Shown: in pieces, positions 27,045-35,443 of the stretch
Position numbering within the stretch: position 1 is the stretch's first letter
Layout of the letters: the number at the start of each line of letters is the position of its first letter
From: Streptomyces violens
Lineage (GTDB): Bacteria > Actinomycetota > Actinomycetes > Streptomycetales > Streptomycetaceae
Length of the DNA: 64,000 bases
Assembly (NCBI RefSeq): GCF_000717745.1
Contig: NZ_JOBH01000006.1
Coordinates: 372,001-436,000, forward strand
Direction: 5' to 3'
Notes under the pieces: model-generated
What the model saw: only the letters and a program-made list of their open reading frames with translations
Databases searched by the model: none
Told to the model about the DNA's origin: nothing
Translations under genes and position numbers: made by a program

Positions 27045-27992
27045 ATGGCGGGGGACGCCGGCCCGACCGGCCGGGAGAACAGTGCACCGACGGACCCGAG
27101 TACACATCAACTGAGACTGTTTCTGCTGCTGGCCGAGGAGATGCACTTCGGCCGGGCGGCCAAGCGGGTATTCATGACGCAGCCCGCCTTCTCGCAGCAG
27201 ATCCGCTCGCTGGAGCGGCGCCTCGGGCTGACCCTGGTCGACCGCACGACGCGCACGGCGGGGCTGACCCCCTCAGGACAGGAACTGCTCCCGGAAATCC
27301 GGGCGATGGTGCAGGCCGCCGACCGGCTGCGACAGGTCGCCGGCGAGCGCATCCGTACCCTCTCGGGCCGGGTGGTCATCGGCTCCTTCGAGGCCATCAC
27401 CTCCATCCACCCGATCCCGGAGATCCTGGAGGAGCTGAAGGCGCGGCATCCGGGGATCGAGGTCGAGATCGCCCGGATGGGCTTCGCGGACTCCGCGGCC
27501 ACCGTCCTCGCGGGCGGTGTGGACGCGGCGTTCCTCTTCCCGCCCGTGCCGCCCGGGATCCAGACCCAGCACCTCGCCGACCTGCGCCGTGTCGTGTGCC
27601 TGGCCGCCTCCGACCCGCTCGCGGACGCGGGCCCGCTGACGCTGAGCCGGCTCAGCGGGCGGCGGAACATCGGGTGGTCGCCGGAAATCCCCAAGGTCTG
27701 GCGGGACTTCTGGGGGGTCGACCCGCGCCCCGACGGCAGCCCCGCCCGCTACACGGCCCACCAGATCGCCGAGTTCGAGCCCGCGCTCACGGCCATCGCG
27801 CTCGGCGAGGGAGTGCAGTTCCCGCCGGAGCCGGCCCGCTGGCTCTACCAGCGGCACGGCGTCGCCTACGCCGAGGTCACCGACCTGCCGCCGTGCCACA
27901 CGGCCCTCGCCTGGCGGACCCGCGACCGCGACCGGCCGATAGTGACCGCACTGCGCAGGGCGACCCGCACGGTCCTGGACCGGATCCGGTAA
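27045..27992 (+). CDS. LysR family transcriptional regulator
   Basis: A 315-residue regulator. The HTH is LRLFLLLAEEMHFGRAAKRVFMTQPAFSQQIRSLERRLGLTLVDRTTR (about 23-70), followed by the effector-binding domain from about residue 110. No Shine-Dalgarno site is visible before the ATG at 27045, so a short or absent leader is possible. The divergent neighbour is the CatB-type acetyltransferase (175 bp away), which is its most likely target. It is convergent with a DUF3140 gene. Confidence 0.9.
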   Translation: MAGDAGPTGRENSAPTDPSTHQLRLFLLLAEEMHFGRAAKRVFMTQPAFSQQIRSLERRLGLTLVDRTTRTAGLTPSGQELLPEIRAMVQAADRLRQVAGERIRTLSGRVVIGSFEAITSIHPIPEILEELKARHPGIEVEIARMGFADSAATVLAGGVDAAFLFPPVPPGIQTQHLADLRRVVCLAASDPLADAGPLTLSRLSGRRNIGWSPEIPKVWRDFWGVDPRPDGSPARYTAHQIAEFEPALTAIALGEGVQFPPEPARWLYQRHGVAYAEVTDLPPCHTALAWRTRDRDRPIVTALRRATRTVLDRIR

Positions 27993-27999
27993 CGGACCG

Positions 28000-28332
28000 T
28001 CAGGCGGGCTTGAGCGGGTCGTGGCCGATGTTCATCAGGCCGTGGCGCCAGTCGGCGCCGCCCGCCTGCGGGTCGCGGTGCTCGGCCCGCTGGGTCTCCA
28101 CGATCTCGCACACCCGCCGCATGACCTGCACGTCGTCCTCCGTGAGGTCGGTACGGCGCTTGCCGAGGATCTCCAGTACGTGCCGCCCGAGCGGCGCACC
28201 GGCCTGATCGGGCACCACCTCCGACTCCTGCCCTGCGGCCTGGACGCTCAGCCACTCCTGCAGCTCACGCGACGTCATATTGACGACGGAGTGGAACGCG
28301 TCCCACAGCTCGGTGCTGACCTGCGCTGTCAC
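28000..28332 (-). CDS. DUF3140 family protein
   Basis: A 110-residue protein with the family hallmark ELWDAFHSVVNMTSRELQEWL (about 7-27) and VLEILGKRRTDLTEDDVQVMRRVCEIV. The GTG at 28332 has AGGAGG 6 nt upstream, whereas an in-frame ATG seven codons earlier overlaps the site. The family is widespread in actinobacteria, often annotated as DNA-binding, but I know of no firm function. Confidence 0.85.
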   Translation of the reverse strand: MTAQVSTELWDAFHSVVNMTSRELQEWLSVQAAGQESEVVPDQAGAPLGRHVLEILGKRRTDLTEDDVQVMRRVCEIVETQRAEHRDPQAGGADWRHGLMNIGHDPLKPA

Positions 28333-28432
28333 GACATGCCTCCTCGGGCTCACGACCGCCCGGAATCACCCGGAATGTACGCCGCACAGGTATCCCGCGA
28401 CCCAGCGGGGCAAACCCCGCGTCACCCGGCCG

Positions 28433-28837
28433 TCAGCCAGTACGTTCCAGCACCACGACCGGGATGTCCCGGTCGGTCTTCTGCTGGTACTCGTCGTACT
28501 GCGGCCAGGTCGCCGCCATCGTCTCCCACATCGCCGGCTTCTCCTCCGGCGTCGCGGTACGGGCGCGCGCGGTGAACCGGTCGCCCTTCACCTGCACCCG
28601 CACCTCGGGGTCCGCCTGGAGGTTCAGGTACCACAGGGGCGGCACGTCCGAGCCGCCCTTGGAGGCGACGACCAGCAGATCGTCACCGAAGCGCTGGTAG
28701 ATCAGCGGCGTGCTGCGCTGCTCGCCGCTCTTGCGGCCGGTGGTGGTGAGGATGAGCGTCGTGGTGCCCTGCCACTCGTGCCCTTCCGCGCCATCGGTCT
28801 CGACGTACCGCTTCACATGCTCCTTGCCGAACAGCAT
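28433..28837 (-). CDS. DDN-type F420/flavin-dependent reductase family protein
   Basis: A 134-residue split-barrel protein. TLILTTTGRKSGEQRSTPLIYQRFGDDLLVVASKGGSDVPPLWYLNLQADPEVRVQVKGDRFTARAR is the classic signature of the deazaflavin-dependent nitroreductase (DDN, Rv3547-like) family, which binds F420 and reduces quinones or nitro compounds. AAGGAG lies 7 nt before the ATG. An independent monocistronic unit by spacing. Confidence 0.93.
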   Translation of the reverse strand: MLFGKEHVKRYVETDGAEGHEWQGTTTLILTTTGRKSGEQRSTPLIYQRFGDDLLVVASKGGSDVPPLWYLNLQADPEVRVQVKGDRFTARARTATPEEKPAMWETMAATWPQYDEYQQKTDRDIPVVVLERTG

Positions 28838-28910
28838 CGGCCGACTCCTTCTTACGGACGAACAGGGACAGGACAAACCTGCCATCGTGCAGCGCGGAGT
28901 ACACCTCGAT

Positions 28911-29729
28911 TCAGCGCCGATCTGCGCCCGGCATGCCCCGCATCCCCGCCTCGGCCGCGACCAGCCGGTCCAGCGCCTCGTCGGCGTCCGCCAGACCCGG
29001 TACGCACACCACCTCACCCCGCTCCAGCGCTGCCAGCGAGGCCGTCACCACCTCGTCCACCGGCATTCCCCCCTCCGCGTGAACCCGCTGCTCCGTCCCC
29101 GCGACCGGCTCCTCACCCGTCGTCAGATGGAACTCGGTGGCGGTGAGCCCCGGGCACAGCACCTGGATGCGCAGCGGAGTGCCCGCCAGCTCGGCCGCGA
29201 GGGTCCGGGTGAAGGTGACGACGTACCCCTTCGTGCCGCCGTAGACGGCGCGCCGGGGGAGCGGATCGGGCGGCAGCGAGCCGGCGAAGGCCAGCCGGGA
29301 GGCGACATTGACCACCGCGCCCCGGCCGCGCTTCAGCATCCCGGGCACGGCGGCCCGGGTCAGCACCGTCAGCGCCGTGACATTGACGTTCAGCACCCGC
29401 GTCAGCAGCACCGGGTCGACCTCGGTGAAGTATCCGTAGCCGTTGATGCCCGCGTTGTTGACCAGCAGCGCCACGTCCTCGGCCGCGACCCGCTCGGCCG
29501 TCCGCGTCAGATCCTCCGGCACGGCCAAGTCGGCGACGAGCGTCTCGACGGCAACCCCTGCCGTCTCCCGCAACCGCCCGGCAAGCTCCTCCAGCCGCTG
29601 CCCCCGCCGCGCCACGAGCACCAAGTCCCAACCCGCCTCGGCAAGCCGCTCGGCATACCGCGTACCGATCCCCGACGAGGCCCCGGTCACCACGGCCGTA
29701 CCCGGGCTGCCGGCTCCGGTCGTCTCCAT
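28911..29729 (-). CDS. Short-chain dehydrogenase/reductase
   Basis: A 272-residue classical SDR: VVTGASSGIGTRYAERLAEAGWDLVLVARR (NAD(P) loop, about 12-42), VNNAGI, NVASRLAF with the serine, YGGTKGY with the Tyr-x-x-x-Lys pair, and LCPGLTATEFH. The ATG at 29729 is chosen because AAGGAG lies 11 nt upstream; a GTG at 29741 overlaps the site. Upstream sits a 10-7-10 inverted repeat, a possible operator. Substrate unknown. Confidence 0.9.
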   Translation of the reverse strand: METTGAGSPGTAVVTGASSGIGTRYAERLAEAGWDLVLVARRGQRLEELAGRLRETAGVAVETLVADLAVPEDLTRTAERVAAEDVALLVNNAGINGYGYFTEVDPVLLTRVLNVNVTALTVLTRAAVPGMLKRGRGAVVNVASRLAFAGSLPPDPLPRRAVYGGTKGYVVTFTRTLAAELAGTPLRIQVLCPGLTATEFHLTTGEEPVAGTEQRVHAEGGMPVDEVVTASLAALERGEVVCVPGLADADEALDRLVAAEAGMRGMPGADRR

Positions 29730-29766
29730 GCCCGCACTCACTCCTTCACTGATCGGCGCACGCGAA

Positions 29767-29793
29767 GCTACCGGAACACCTTATTCCGGTAGC
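29767..29793. promoter_or_regulatory. Inverted repeat between two SDR genes
   Basis: GCTACCGGAA (29767-29776) and TTCCGGTAGC (29784-29793) are perfect 10-bp arms with a 7-nt A/T-rich spacer. The site lies 38 bp upstream of the SDR start at 29729 and 14 bp past the stop of the SDR at 29807. It could be a TetR- or LysR-type operator or a weak terminator without a T tract; the ACCGGAA...TTCCGGT symmetry favours an operator. Confidence 0.5.
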
Positions 29794-29806
29794 CTTCCGG
29801 CGCACG

Positions 29807-30532
29807 TCAACGCGTGGTGAAGGCGCCGCCGTTGACGTGGATCGTCTGCCCGGTGATGTGCCGGGCCCCGGGGGAGGCGAGGAAGAAGACCGTCTGGGCG
29901 ATGTCCTCCGGCGTGCCCGGGCGCTTGTTGTGCGTCTCCTGGACCAGCCTGTCGTGCCGGGCGTCCGGGAGCTGTCCGCCGAAGAAGGCGGTGCCGGTGA
30001 CGTAACCGGAGGAGATCACGTTCGTGGTGATGCCGTGCGGCCCCACCTCGGCGGAGAACGCGGCGTTCCACGCCTGGAGGGCGGCCTTGGCCGCGCCGTA
30101 CGAGCCGCCGCCGCGCTCAGCACCGATCGACCCGATGCTGATCACGGAGCTGCCGTCGGCGAGGAGCTCCCGTACCGCCGCGGTGGTCAGCACCGCGCCG
30201 AGCACGTTCTGGGAGAGGTGGCCGTGCCATTCGGCGCGCAGCTTCTCCAGCGGCGAGCCCTCGGCCGATGAGGCGTCGAACAGGCCGCCCGCCGCGTTCA
30301 CCAGGACGTCGAGCCGGCCCGTCGCGCCGATCCGGGCCGCGAGGGCGGTGGCCTGTCCGGGATCGGTCGCGTCACAGACGACGCCCTGGACGCCCAGCTC
30401 CGCCGCGGTGCGTTCCACGGTGTCGGCGTGGCGCCCGGTGATGAAGACCTTCGCCCCGTCGGCGGCGAACGCCTTGGCGACGGCGCGTCCGATGCCGCTG
30501 GTGCCGCCGGTGACGAGCACGGTGCGAGTCAT
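29807..30532 (-). CDS. Short-chain dehydrogenase/reductase, MarR-linked
   Basis: A 241-residue classical SDR: VLVTGGTSGIGRAVAKAFAADGAKVFITGRH (about 5-35), VNAAGG, SVISIGSIGAERGGGSYGAAKAALQAWN supplying the Ser, Tyr and Lys catalytic residues, and a C-terminal HITGQTIHVNGGAF. It is divergent from a MarR regulator across a 22-bp near-palindrome, so it is probably repressed by that regulator. Substrate unknown. Confidence 0.92.
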   Translation of the reverse strand: MTRTVLVTGGTSGIGRAVAKAFAADGAKVFITGRHADTVERTAAELGVQGVVCDATDPGQATALAARIGATGRLDVLVNAAGGLFDASSAEGSPLEKLRAEWHGHLSQNVLGAVLTTAAVRELLADGSSVISIGSIGAERGGGSYGAAKAALQAWNAAFSAEVGPHGITTNVISSGYVTGTAFFGGQLPDARHDRLVQETHNKRPGTPEDIAQTVFFLASPGARHITGQTIHVNGGAFTTR

Positions 30533-30564
30533 GAGGTTCCTCCCCTGAGAACTTCTGCGCACTG

Positions 30565-30586
30565 CTATGTTTAGATCTAAACGTAG
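30565..30586. promoter_or_regulatory. MarR operator between SDR and marR genes
   Basis: GTTTAGATCTAAAC (30569-30582) is a perfect 14-bp palindrome; with flanking CTA/TAG it extends to 22 bp with one mismatched pair. It is A/T-rich in GC-rich DNA and sits midway between divergent starts at 30532 and 30609, the usual place for an autoregulatory MarR site. Confidence 0.75.
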
Positions 30587-30608
30587 ACTACGGCAGCGGG
30601 AGCGCACC

Positions 30609-31154
30609 ATGGGCGAGGATCTCGGCGGCGCCGCGAGCGGAGCCGTCCCGTCGTACCCCGCCGCCGAGATCGCGGCCGCCTGGCAGCGGGAGCGGCCGGG
30701 TACGCCCACCGATTCGATCGAGATCGTGACGCCGATTTGGTGGCTGGGGAAGCTCTTCGCGATCGACCGCGACCGGGCGCTCCGCGCCGCGGGCATCGAC
30801 ACGGCCACCCTCGACCTGCTGTCCGTCATCCGCCGTGCCGGACCGCCGTACTCCCTCAGCACGCGGGAGATCGCCCGGCGGACGTTGGTCACCGCGGGCG
30901 CGATCTCTCAGCGGGTCGCGCGCGCCGAGCGCGGCGGACTCGTCCGGCGGGCCCCGGCCGGGCCCGGGAGCCGGGCCGTCCTGGTGTCGCTGACCGACGA
31001 GGGCCACGCGCTCGTCGAGCACTCCGTCGACGAGGTGCTCGGCCGCGAAGCCACCCTCGTGGCCGGCCTGTCGGCGTCCGAACGCGCCACTCTCGCCGCG
31101 CTGCTGGACAAGCTGCTCACGGACGTCAGGACGCGCACCGCCGACTCCGGCTGA
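30609..31154 (+). CDS. MarR family transcriptional regulator
   Basis: A 181-residue winged-helix regulator. The core YSLSTREIARRTLVTAGAISQRVARAERGGLVRRAPAGPGSRAVLVSLTDEGHALVEHSVD (about 83-145) is the MarR HTH and wing. The N-terminal 35 residues before AWQRERPG are extra. GGGAG lies 7 nt before the ATG; an in-frame ATG at 30567 falls inside the operator and is unlikely. It probably represses the divergent SDR gene in response to a phenolic or other small ligand. Confidence 0.9.
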   Translation: MGEDLGGAASGAVPSYPAAEIAAAWQRERPGTPTDSIEIVTPIWWLGKLFAIDRDRALRAAGIDTATLDLLSVIRRAGPPYSLSTREIARRTLVTAGAISQRVARAERGGLVRRAPAGPGSRAVLVSLTDEGHALVEHSVDEVLGREATLVAGLSASERATLAALLDKLLTDVRTRTADSG

Positions 31155-31293
31155 CCACGCTGTTCCTCACTCAGCGTCACGATCTCCCTGGTTTTCCGCG
31201 GGCGCGCGGGTGGGAGCAATTCCTGGCATACGACCGGAGTTCCGTAGCGCTCCAGGGAGTACGGGCCCGGCCCGAGAAAGTCCAGGAGAGACC

Positions 31294-31647
31294 ATGAAGC
31301 TGACCGCCACAGGGATGAAGGCCATCGCGGCCGCCGCCGTCATGGTGACCGCGCTCGCCGTCCCGGCCGCCACTTCTTCGCCGTCCGCCATCGCGTACGC
31401 CGCCGCCGCTGTGCCGCCCGGCTTGTCCTGCGACACCGGTAAGCACGCCAACGACGAGTACACCGGTTATGCGCTCTGCCGGAACAACGGCGGCGCGCCG
31501 CAGACCTTCTGGGTGCATCTGGTCTGCGGCTGGGCGCCCGATGTGGACGGCGAGCACGTCACGCTGAACCCCGGACAGTCGGGGCAGTCCACCGCACACT
31601 GCGGCCGCCTCGGCACCGGCATCGGGGAGATTTCGGTGCAGCCGTAG
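31294..31647 (+). CDS. Small secreted protein
   Basis: A 117-residue protein with an N-terminal signal peptide (MKLTATGMKAIAAAAVMVTALAVPAATSS, cleavage expected after an Ala near residue 28-40). The mature domain of about 75 residues has four cysteines (in LSCDTG, ALCRNN, LVCGW, AHCGRL), which could form two disulfides. It is probably extracellular. Family unknown to me. GGAGAG precedes the ATG. Confidence 0.75.
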   Translation: MKLTATGMKAIAAAAVMVTALAVPAATSSPSAIAYAAAAVPPGLSCDTGKHANDEYTGYALCRNNGGAPQTFWVHLVCGWAPDVDGEHVTLNPGQSGQSTAHCGRLGTGIGEISVQP

Positions 31648-31767
31648 GACGCGGGGCCCGCCGTTCGGGTGGCGGTACGTGTGTCGATTCAGCGACTTGG
31701 CTACTCATCGACCAATGAGGTGGCGAGGGAACGCCGCCTCCTCCTGTGGCAACCGATGGAGGTATCG

Positions 31768-32016
31768 ATGAAGCGCTCCGCTCTGCGCCTGGCCGCGGTC
31801 GCACTCCCCGTGACGGCACTCGTCCTGAGCAGTGGTGGTACGGCGACCGCGCACGATGACGACGAGGACTTCCTGAAGAGCAGGATCGTCGTCACCAAGA
31901 CGTTCCACCACTGCGACGGCGCCGCGCCGCACGGAACGCACACCTGCGGCGCATGGTCGTACTCGGCGTCCATCGAGACCGGCAGGGACGGCGACCTCGA
32001 GCTCTACAACGACTGA
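31768..32016 (+). CDS. Small secreted protein
   Basis: An 82-residue protein with a clear Sec signal peptide (MKRSALRLAAVALPVTALVLSSGGTATAH, cleavage near residue 28) followed by an Asp-rich start (HDDDEDFLKSR) and a short region with two cysteines (FHHCDG, HTCGAW). GGAGG lies 6 nt before the ATG. Probably extracellular, function unknown. Convergent with vdcD. Confidence 0.75.
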   Translation: MKRSALRLAAVALPVTALVLSSGGTATAHDDDEDFLKSRIVVTKTFHHCDGAAPHGTHTCGAWSYSASIETGRDGDLELYND

Positions 32017-32044
32017 GATCCTCTGCAACGGCTGAGAGCCGCTG

Positions 32045-32272
32045 TCAGCCGGCGTGCAGCGGGGGCACCGCCGGGACCTCGATGGCGTTGTCCATGTCCT
32101 CCTGGGTGAGGCGGAACTGCGCGGGGTACGCGTCGCGCCGGGTACGGCGGGCGGGCTCGGTGGTGCGCCAGGTGTACAGGCAGCGGGCGCACTGGAGCAC
32201 GTCCCAGACGCCGGGGACGGGGGAGTGGGCGAGGGTGTCGAGCGCGTCGTGCGCGCAGCGGGGGCAGATCAT
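32045..32272 (-). CDS. vdcD: Non-oxidative hydroxyarylic acid decarboxylase, subunit D
   Basis: A 75-residue small subunit with two CxxC motifs (CPRC at residues 3-6 and CARC further on), likely binding zinc, and the diagnostic LYTWRTTEPARRTRRDAYPAQFRLT segment known from VdcD/BsdD. It lies downstream of vdcB and vdcC on the same strand with a 31-nt gap to vdcC. In characterised systems (vanillate decarboxylase of Streptomyces sp. D7, BsdBCD of Bacillus) all three subunits are needed. The substrate is a hydroxybenzoate such as vanillate or 4-hydroxybenzoate. Confidence 0.9.
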   Translation of the reverse strand: MICPRCAHDALDTLAHSPVPGVWDVLQCARCLYTWRTTEPARRTRRDAYPAQFRLTQEDMDNAIEVPAVPPLHAG

Positions 32273-32303
32273 GAGTACCTCGGGGAGTCGTGTGGTCGTG
32301 GTG

Positions 32304-33728
32304 TCAGCGGGCGGCCAGGAGGGAGTTCAGCCGGCCGATCCACTCCTTGGTCTCGGGCAGGTCGCGGACCGGCGTGCTGAAGTTGCCGCGGTTGTCGGGC
32401 GAGACCGGGGTCGTGGCGTCGATGATCATCTTGCTGGTGATGCCGGCGGGGGAGGCGGACGGCGCCAGTTCCACGACCGAGAGGTTCGGGATGATCACTA
32501 CGTCGTCCGCCGGGTTGACCTTCGACGACATCGCCCACATCACCTGCGGCAGGTTGAAGGGGTCGACGTCCTCGTCGACGAGGATCACCTGGGCGACGTA
32601 CCCCAGCCCGTGGCGCGTGGTCATCGCGCGCATCCCGACCGCCTTGGCGAAGCCGCCGTACCGCTTCGCCGTCGAGATGATCACGGCCAGGCCGTGCGTG
32701 TACATCGCGTTGACGGCCTGCACCTCGGGGAACTCCGCGCGCAGCTGCTTCAGCAGCGGCACGCAGGTGTTGGGCCCGACGAGGTAGTCCACCTCGGTCC
32801 ACGGCATGCCCAGGTAGAGCGACTCGAAGACCGGGTTCGTGCGGTACGAGATACGGTCGATGCGGACCACCGGCATCCGGCGGCCGCCCGAGTAATGGCC
32901 GGTGAACTCGCCGAACGGCCCCTCGATCTGCCGCTTGCGGCCCTCGATCACGCCCTCGATGACGACCTCCGAGCCCCAGGGCACGTCGAAGCCGGTGAGC
33001 GGCGCGGTGGCGATCGGCGCGGGCGCGCCGCGCAGCGCGCCGGCCATCTCGTACTCGGAACGGTCGTACCCCATCGGCATACCGGCCACGATCGAGATCA
33101 CCGGCTCGTTGCCCAGTGTGATCGCGATGGGCAGGTCCTCGTCGCGGCTCTCGGCCGCCTTCAGATGCAGTGCCACGTCGTGCACCGGGACCGGCTGGAT
33201 GGCGAGCCGGTCGCGGCCGATGACCTCCAGGCGGTACGTGCCGACGTTCTGCTTGCCGAAGTGGTCCGGGTCGTCGGGGTCGCGGGAGACGACCGCGGCC
33301 TTGTCGAGGTAGAAGCCGCCGTCCCCGTCGTTGAGGCGGAAGAGCGGGAGGACCTCGAAGAGGTCGACGTCCGCGCCCTCCTGCGTGTTCTCGCGCCAGG
33401 GCGCGTCCTCGCGGCGCTCGGGCGCGACGGGGAAGTCGTCCCAGCGTCGCGCGAACTCCTCGACCTGGTCCTTGACCGAGGTGGCCGCGGGCAGGCCGAG
33501 CGCGAGGGCGTGGTTGCGCCAGGAGCCGTGCACGTTCAGCGCGATCCGGGCGTCGGTGAAGCCCTTGACATTGTCGAAGTACAGGGCGGGGGCACCCTCG
33601 CCGATCCGGCCCGCCGCGTTGGCGGCCGCTGCCAGGTCCGGCTCGGGCAGCACCTCATCGGTGATGCGCAGTAGCTGGCCCTCGCCCTCCAGGGCGGTCA
33701 GAAAGCTGCGGAGGTCGTCGTAGGCCAT
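32304..33728 (-). CDS. vdcC: Non-oxidative hydroxyarylic acid decarboxylase, subunit C (UbiD family)
   Basis: A 474-residue prenylated-FMN-dependent decarboxylase of the UbiD family. It begins MAYDDLRSFLTALEGEGQLLRI. Landmarks include NVGTYRLEVIGRDRLAIQ, GPFGEFTGHYSGGRRMPVVRIDRISYR with the catalytic Glu/Arg region, and DVDPFNLPQVMWAMSSKVNP. It removes the carboxyl group of a hydroxyarylic acid, using the cofactor made by VdcB. AAGGAG sits 5 nt before the ATG. The vdcB gene overlaps its start by 31 bp. Confidence 0.94.
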   Translation of the reverse strand: MAYDDLRSFLTALEGEGQLLRITDEVLPEPDLAAAANAAGRIGEGAPALYFDNVKGFTDARIALNVHGSWRNHALALGLPAATSVKDQVEEFARRWDDFPVAPERREDAPWRENTQEGADVDLFEVLPLFRLNDGDGGFYLDKAAVVSRDPDDPDHFGKQNVGTYRLEVIGRDRLAIQPVPVHDVALHLKAAESRDEDLPIAITLGNEPVISIVAGMPMGYDRSEYEMAGALRGAPAPIATAPLTGFDVPWGSEVVIEGVIEGRKRQIEGPFGEFTGHYSGGRRMPVVRIDRISYRTNPVFESLYLGMPWTEVDYLVGPNTCVPLLKQLRAEFPEVQAVNAMYTHGLAVIISTAKRYGGFAKAVGMRAMTTRHGLGYVAQVILVDEDVDPFNLPQVMWAMSSKVNPADDVVIIPNLSVVELAPSASPAGITSKMIIDATTPVSPDNRGNFSTPVRDLPETKEWIGRLNSLLAAR

Positions 33729-34327
33729 GTCTGCTCCTTGCTGTTCTTGCTGTTGTTCCGCGCCGCCCGCATGCCCTGCCACCGCTTGGCGGCGGGCGCC
33801 GGCAGGTCGAACTGGTCGACGATGCGGGCGGTGATGTGGTCGACGATGTCGTCGACCGAGGCGGGGTGGTTGTAGAAGGCGGGCATCGGCGGCACGATCT
33901 GCACGCCCATCCGCGCCAGCGCCAGCATGTTCTCCAGATGGATCTCGCTGAGCGGCGTCTCCCGCGGGACGACCACCAGCCTGCGGCGCTCCTTCAGTAC
34001 GACGTCGGCGGCGCGGCCGACCAGCCCGTCGGCGTAACCGGCCCGGATCCCGGCGAGCGTCTTCATCGAGCAGGGCACGATGATCATGCCGTCCGTCCGG
34101 AACGACCCGGACGAGATGGCCGCGCCCTGGTCCTCGGGGCTGTGCACGACATCGGCCAGCCCGGCGACCTCGCGCGCGCTCCGCCCGGTCTCCAGCTCGA
34201 TCGTGGACCGGGCCCAGCGGCTCAGTACGAGATGGGTCTCCACCTCCGGCAGCTCGGCCAGGTGTTCCAGCACCCGTATCCCGAAGACGGCCCCGGTCGC
34301 CCCGGTCATTCCCACGATCAGCCGCAC
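33698..34327 (-). CDS. vdcB: Flavin prenyltransferase, UbiX/VdcB family
   Basis: The 209-residue UbiX-type flavin prenyltransferase starts MRLIVGMTGATGAVFGIRVLEHL, the FMN-binding loop. It continues with SGSFRTDGMIIVPCSMKTLAGIRAGYADGLVGRAADV, RRLVVVPRETPLSEIHLENMLAL and PPMPAFYNHPASVDDIVDHITARIVDQFDL. It makes the prenyl-FMN cofactor for VdcC. The GTG start has GAGGTGC upstream. The reading frame overlaps vdcC by 31 bp, giving a non-conserved tail of about ten residues. The operon vdcB-vdcC-vdcD is divergent from an AraC gene. Confidence 0.93.
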   Translation of the reverse strand: MRLIVGMTGATGAVFGIRVLEHLAELPEVETHLVLSRWARSTIELETGRSAREVAGLADVVHSPEDQGAAISSGSFRTDGMIIVPCSMKTLAGIRAGYADGLVGRAADVVLKERRRLVVVPRETPLSEIHLENMLALARMGVQIVPPMPAFYNHPASVDDIVDHITARIVDQFDLPAPAAKRWQGMRAARNNSKNSKEQTWPTTTSAAF

Positions 34328-34426
34328 GTCGCACCTCAGCTCTCCGGCAGCTTCCGGCTCCTCGCTGCCTCTTGTGCGACCGTAGGAGGGGGTACGGGGA
34401 CGACAGCGGTACGCTACGGACTCAGC

Positions 34427-35311
34427 ATGGGAAAAAACGGACAGCTCTCGATCACGGACGTCGCCTACCGGCCGTCTCTCGGGGCGCCCATTGGCATGGA
34501 CGTCCTGGACTTCGCCGAACTGCGGGCCCGCGGACACCGCCGCGGCATCGATCTCGGGTCCCCGCAGCGCCCCGGCTTCCACCACCTCATCCACGTCCGC
34601 TCCGGCACCCTGCGGCACACCGTGGACTTCTCCGAGCACGTCCTGCACGCCGGCAGCTGGCTGTGGATCCAGCCGGGCCAGGTGCACCAGTACGTCCCCG
34701 AGGACCTGGCGGCCGCGCGCGGCACCATCGTGATCTGGCAGCCCGGCTTCGCCGACGCCGAGGCGCCCTTCGAGCAGACCCCGCTGCTGCCGGACGGGCC
34801 GCACGCCCGCGCCACCCAGCTCGCCCTGCGCCACCTCACCCACGAGTACGCCGACCTGGCCTCCATCCCCCTCCAGGCACACATCGAGGCACTGCGTCTG
34901 CTGCTGGCCGTGCTGCTGCTGCGGCTCGCCCACGCGCGCCCCGAGCCCCCCGCCGCGCACCGTCCCGGCGGCGCCTTCGCGCATTACCACGCCGCCGTCG
35001 AGCGCGACTTCGCCGACACGCACCGCGTCGCCGACTACGCCACCGCGCTCGGCTACAACGTCCGTACCCTCACCCGCGCCACGCTGGCCGCCACCGGCCT
35101 GACCGCCAAGCAGTACCTCGACGCCCGCATCCTCCTGGAGGCCAAGCGCCTCCTGGTGCACACCGACGCCCCGGCGGCCGAGGTCTCCCGCCGGCTCGGC
35201 TTCCGCGAGCCGGGCGACTTCTCCAAGTTCTTCCGCAAGCGCGACGGCCGCACGCCGCAGCAGTTCCGCGCGGTGGCCCGCGGCGCGGCACAACAGGCAC
35301 GTGCGGAGTGA
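34427..35311 (+). CDS. AraC family transcriptional regulator
   Basis: A 294-residue regulator with an N-terminal cupin-like sensor (HHLIHVRSGTLRHTVDFSEHVLHAGSWLWIQPGQVHQYV, about 52-90) and a C-terminal AraC double HTH (RVADYATALGYNVRTLTRATLAATGLTAKQYLDARILLEAKRLLVHTDAPAAEVSRRLGFREPGDFSKFFRKRDGRTPQQFR, about 200-280). It is divergent from vdcB with a 99-bp spacer, so it probably activates the decarboxylase operon in response to a phenolic acid. Confidence 0.92.
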   Translation: MGKNGQLSITDVAYRPSLGAPIGMDVLDFAELRARGHRRGIDLGSPQRPGFHHLIHVRSGTLRHTVDFSEHVLHAGSWLWIQPGQVHQYVPEDLAAARGTIVIWQPGFADAEAPFEQTPLLPDGPHARATQLALRHLTHEYADLASIPLQAHIEALRLLLAVLLLRLAHARPEPPAAHRPGGAFAHYHAAVERDFADTHRVADYATALGYNVRTLTRATLAATGLTAKQYLDARILLEAKRLLVHTDAPAAEVSRRLGFREPGDFSKFFRKRDGRTPQQFRAVARGAAQQARAE

Positions 35312-35443
35312 CAATCCGACGACTCGGTGACCAGGCGGAACGCGGTCGGCCATCAGGGTCAATTGCCCGAGCGCCGCGCTTCGGGGAGCGGTAGGGCGGA
35401 GAAGCATGGGGGCGATCAACCCACCTACCTGAAGAGGTATGAC

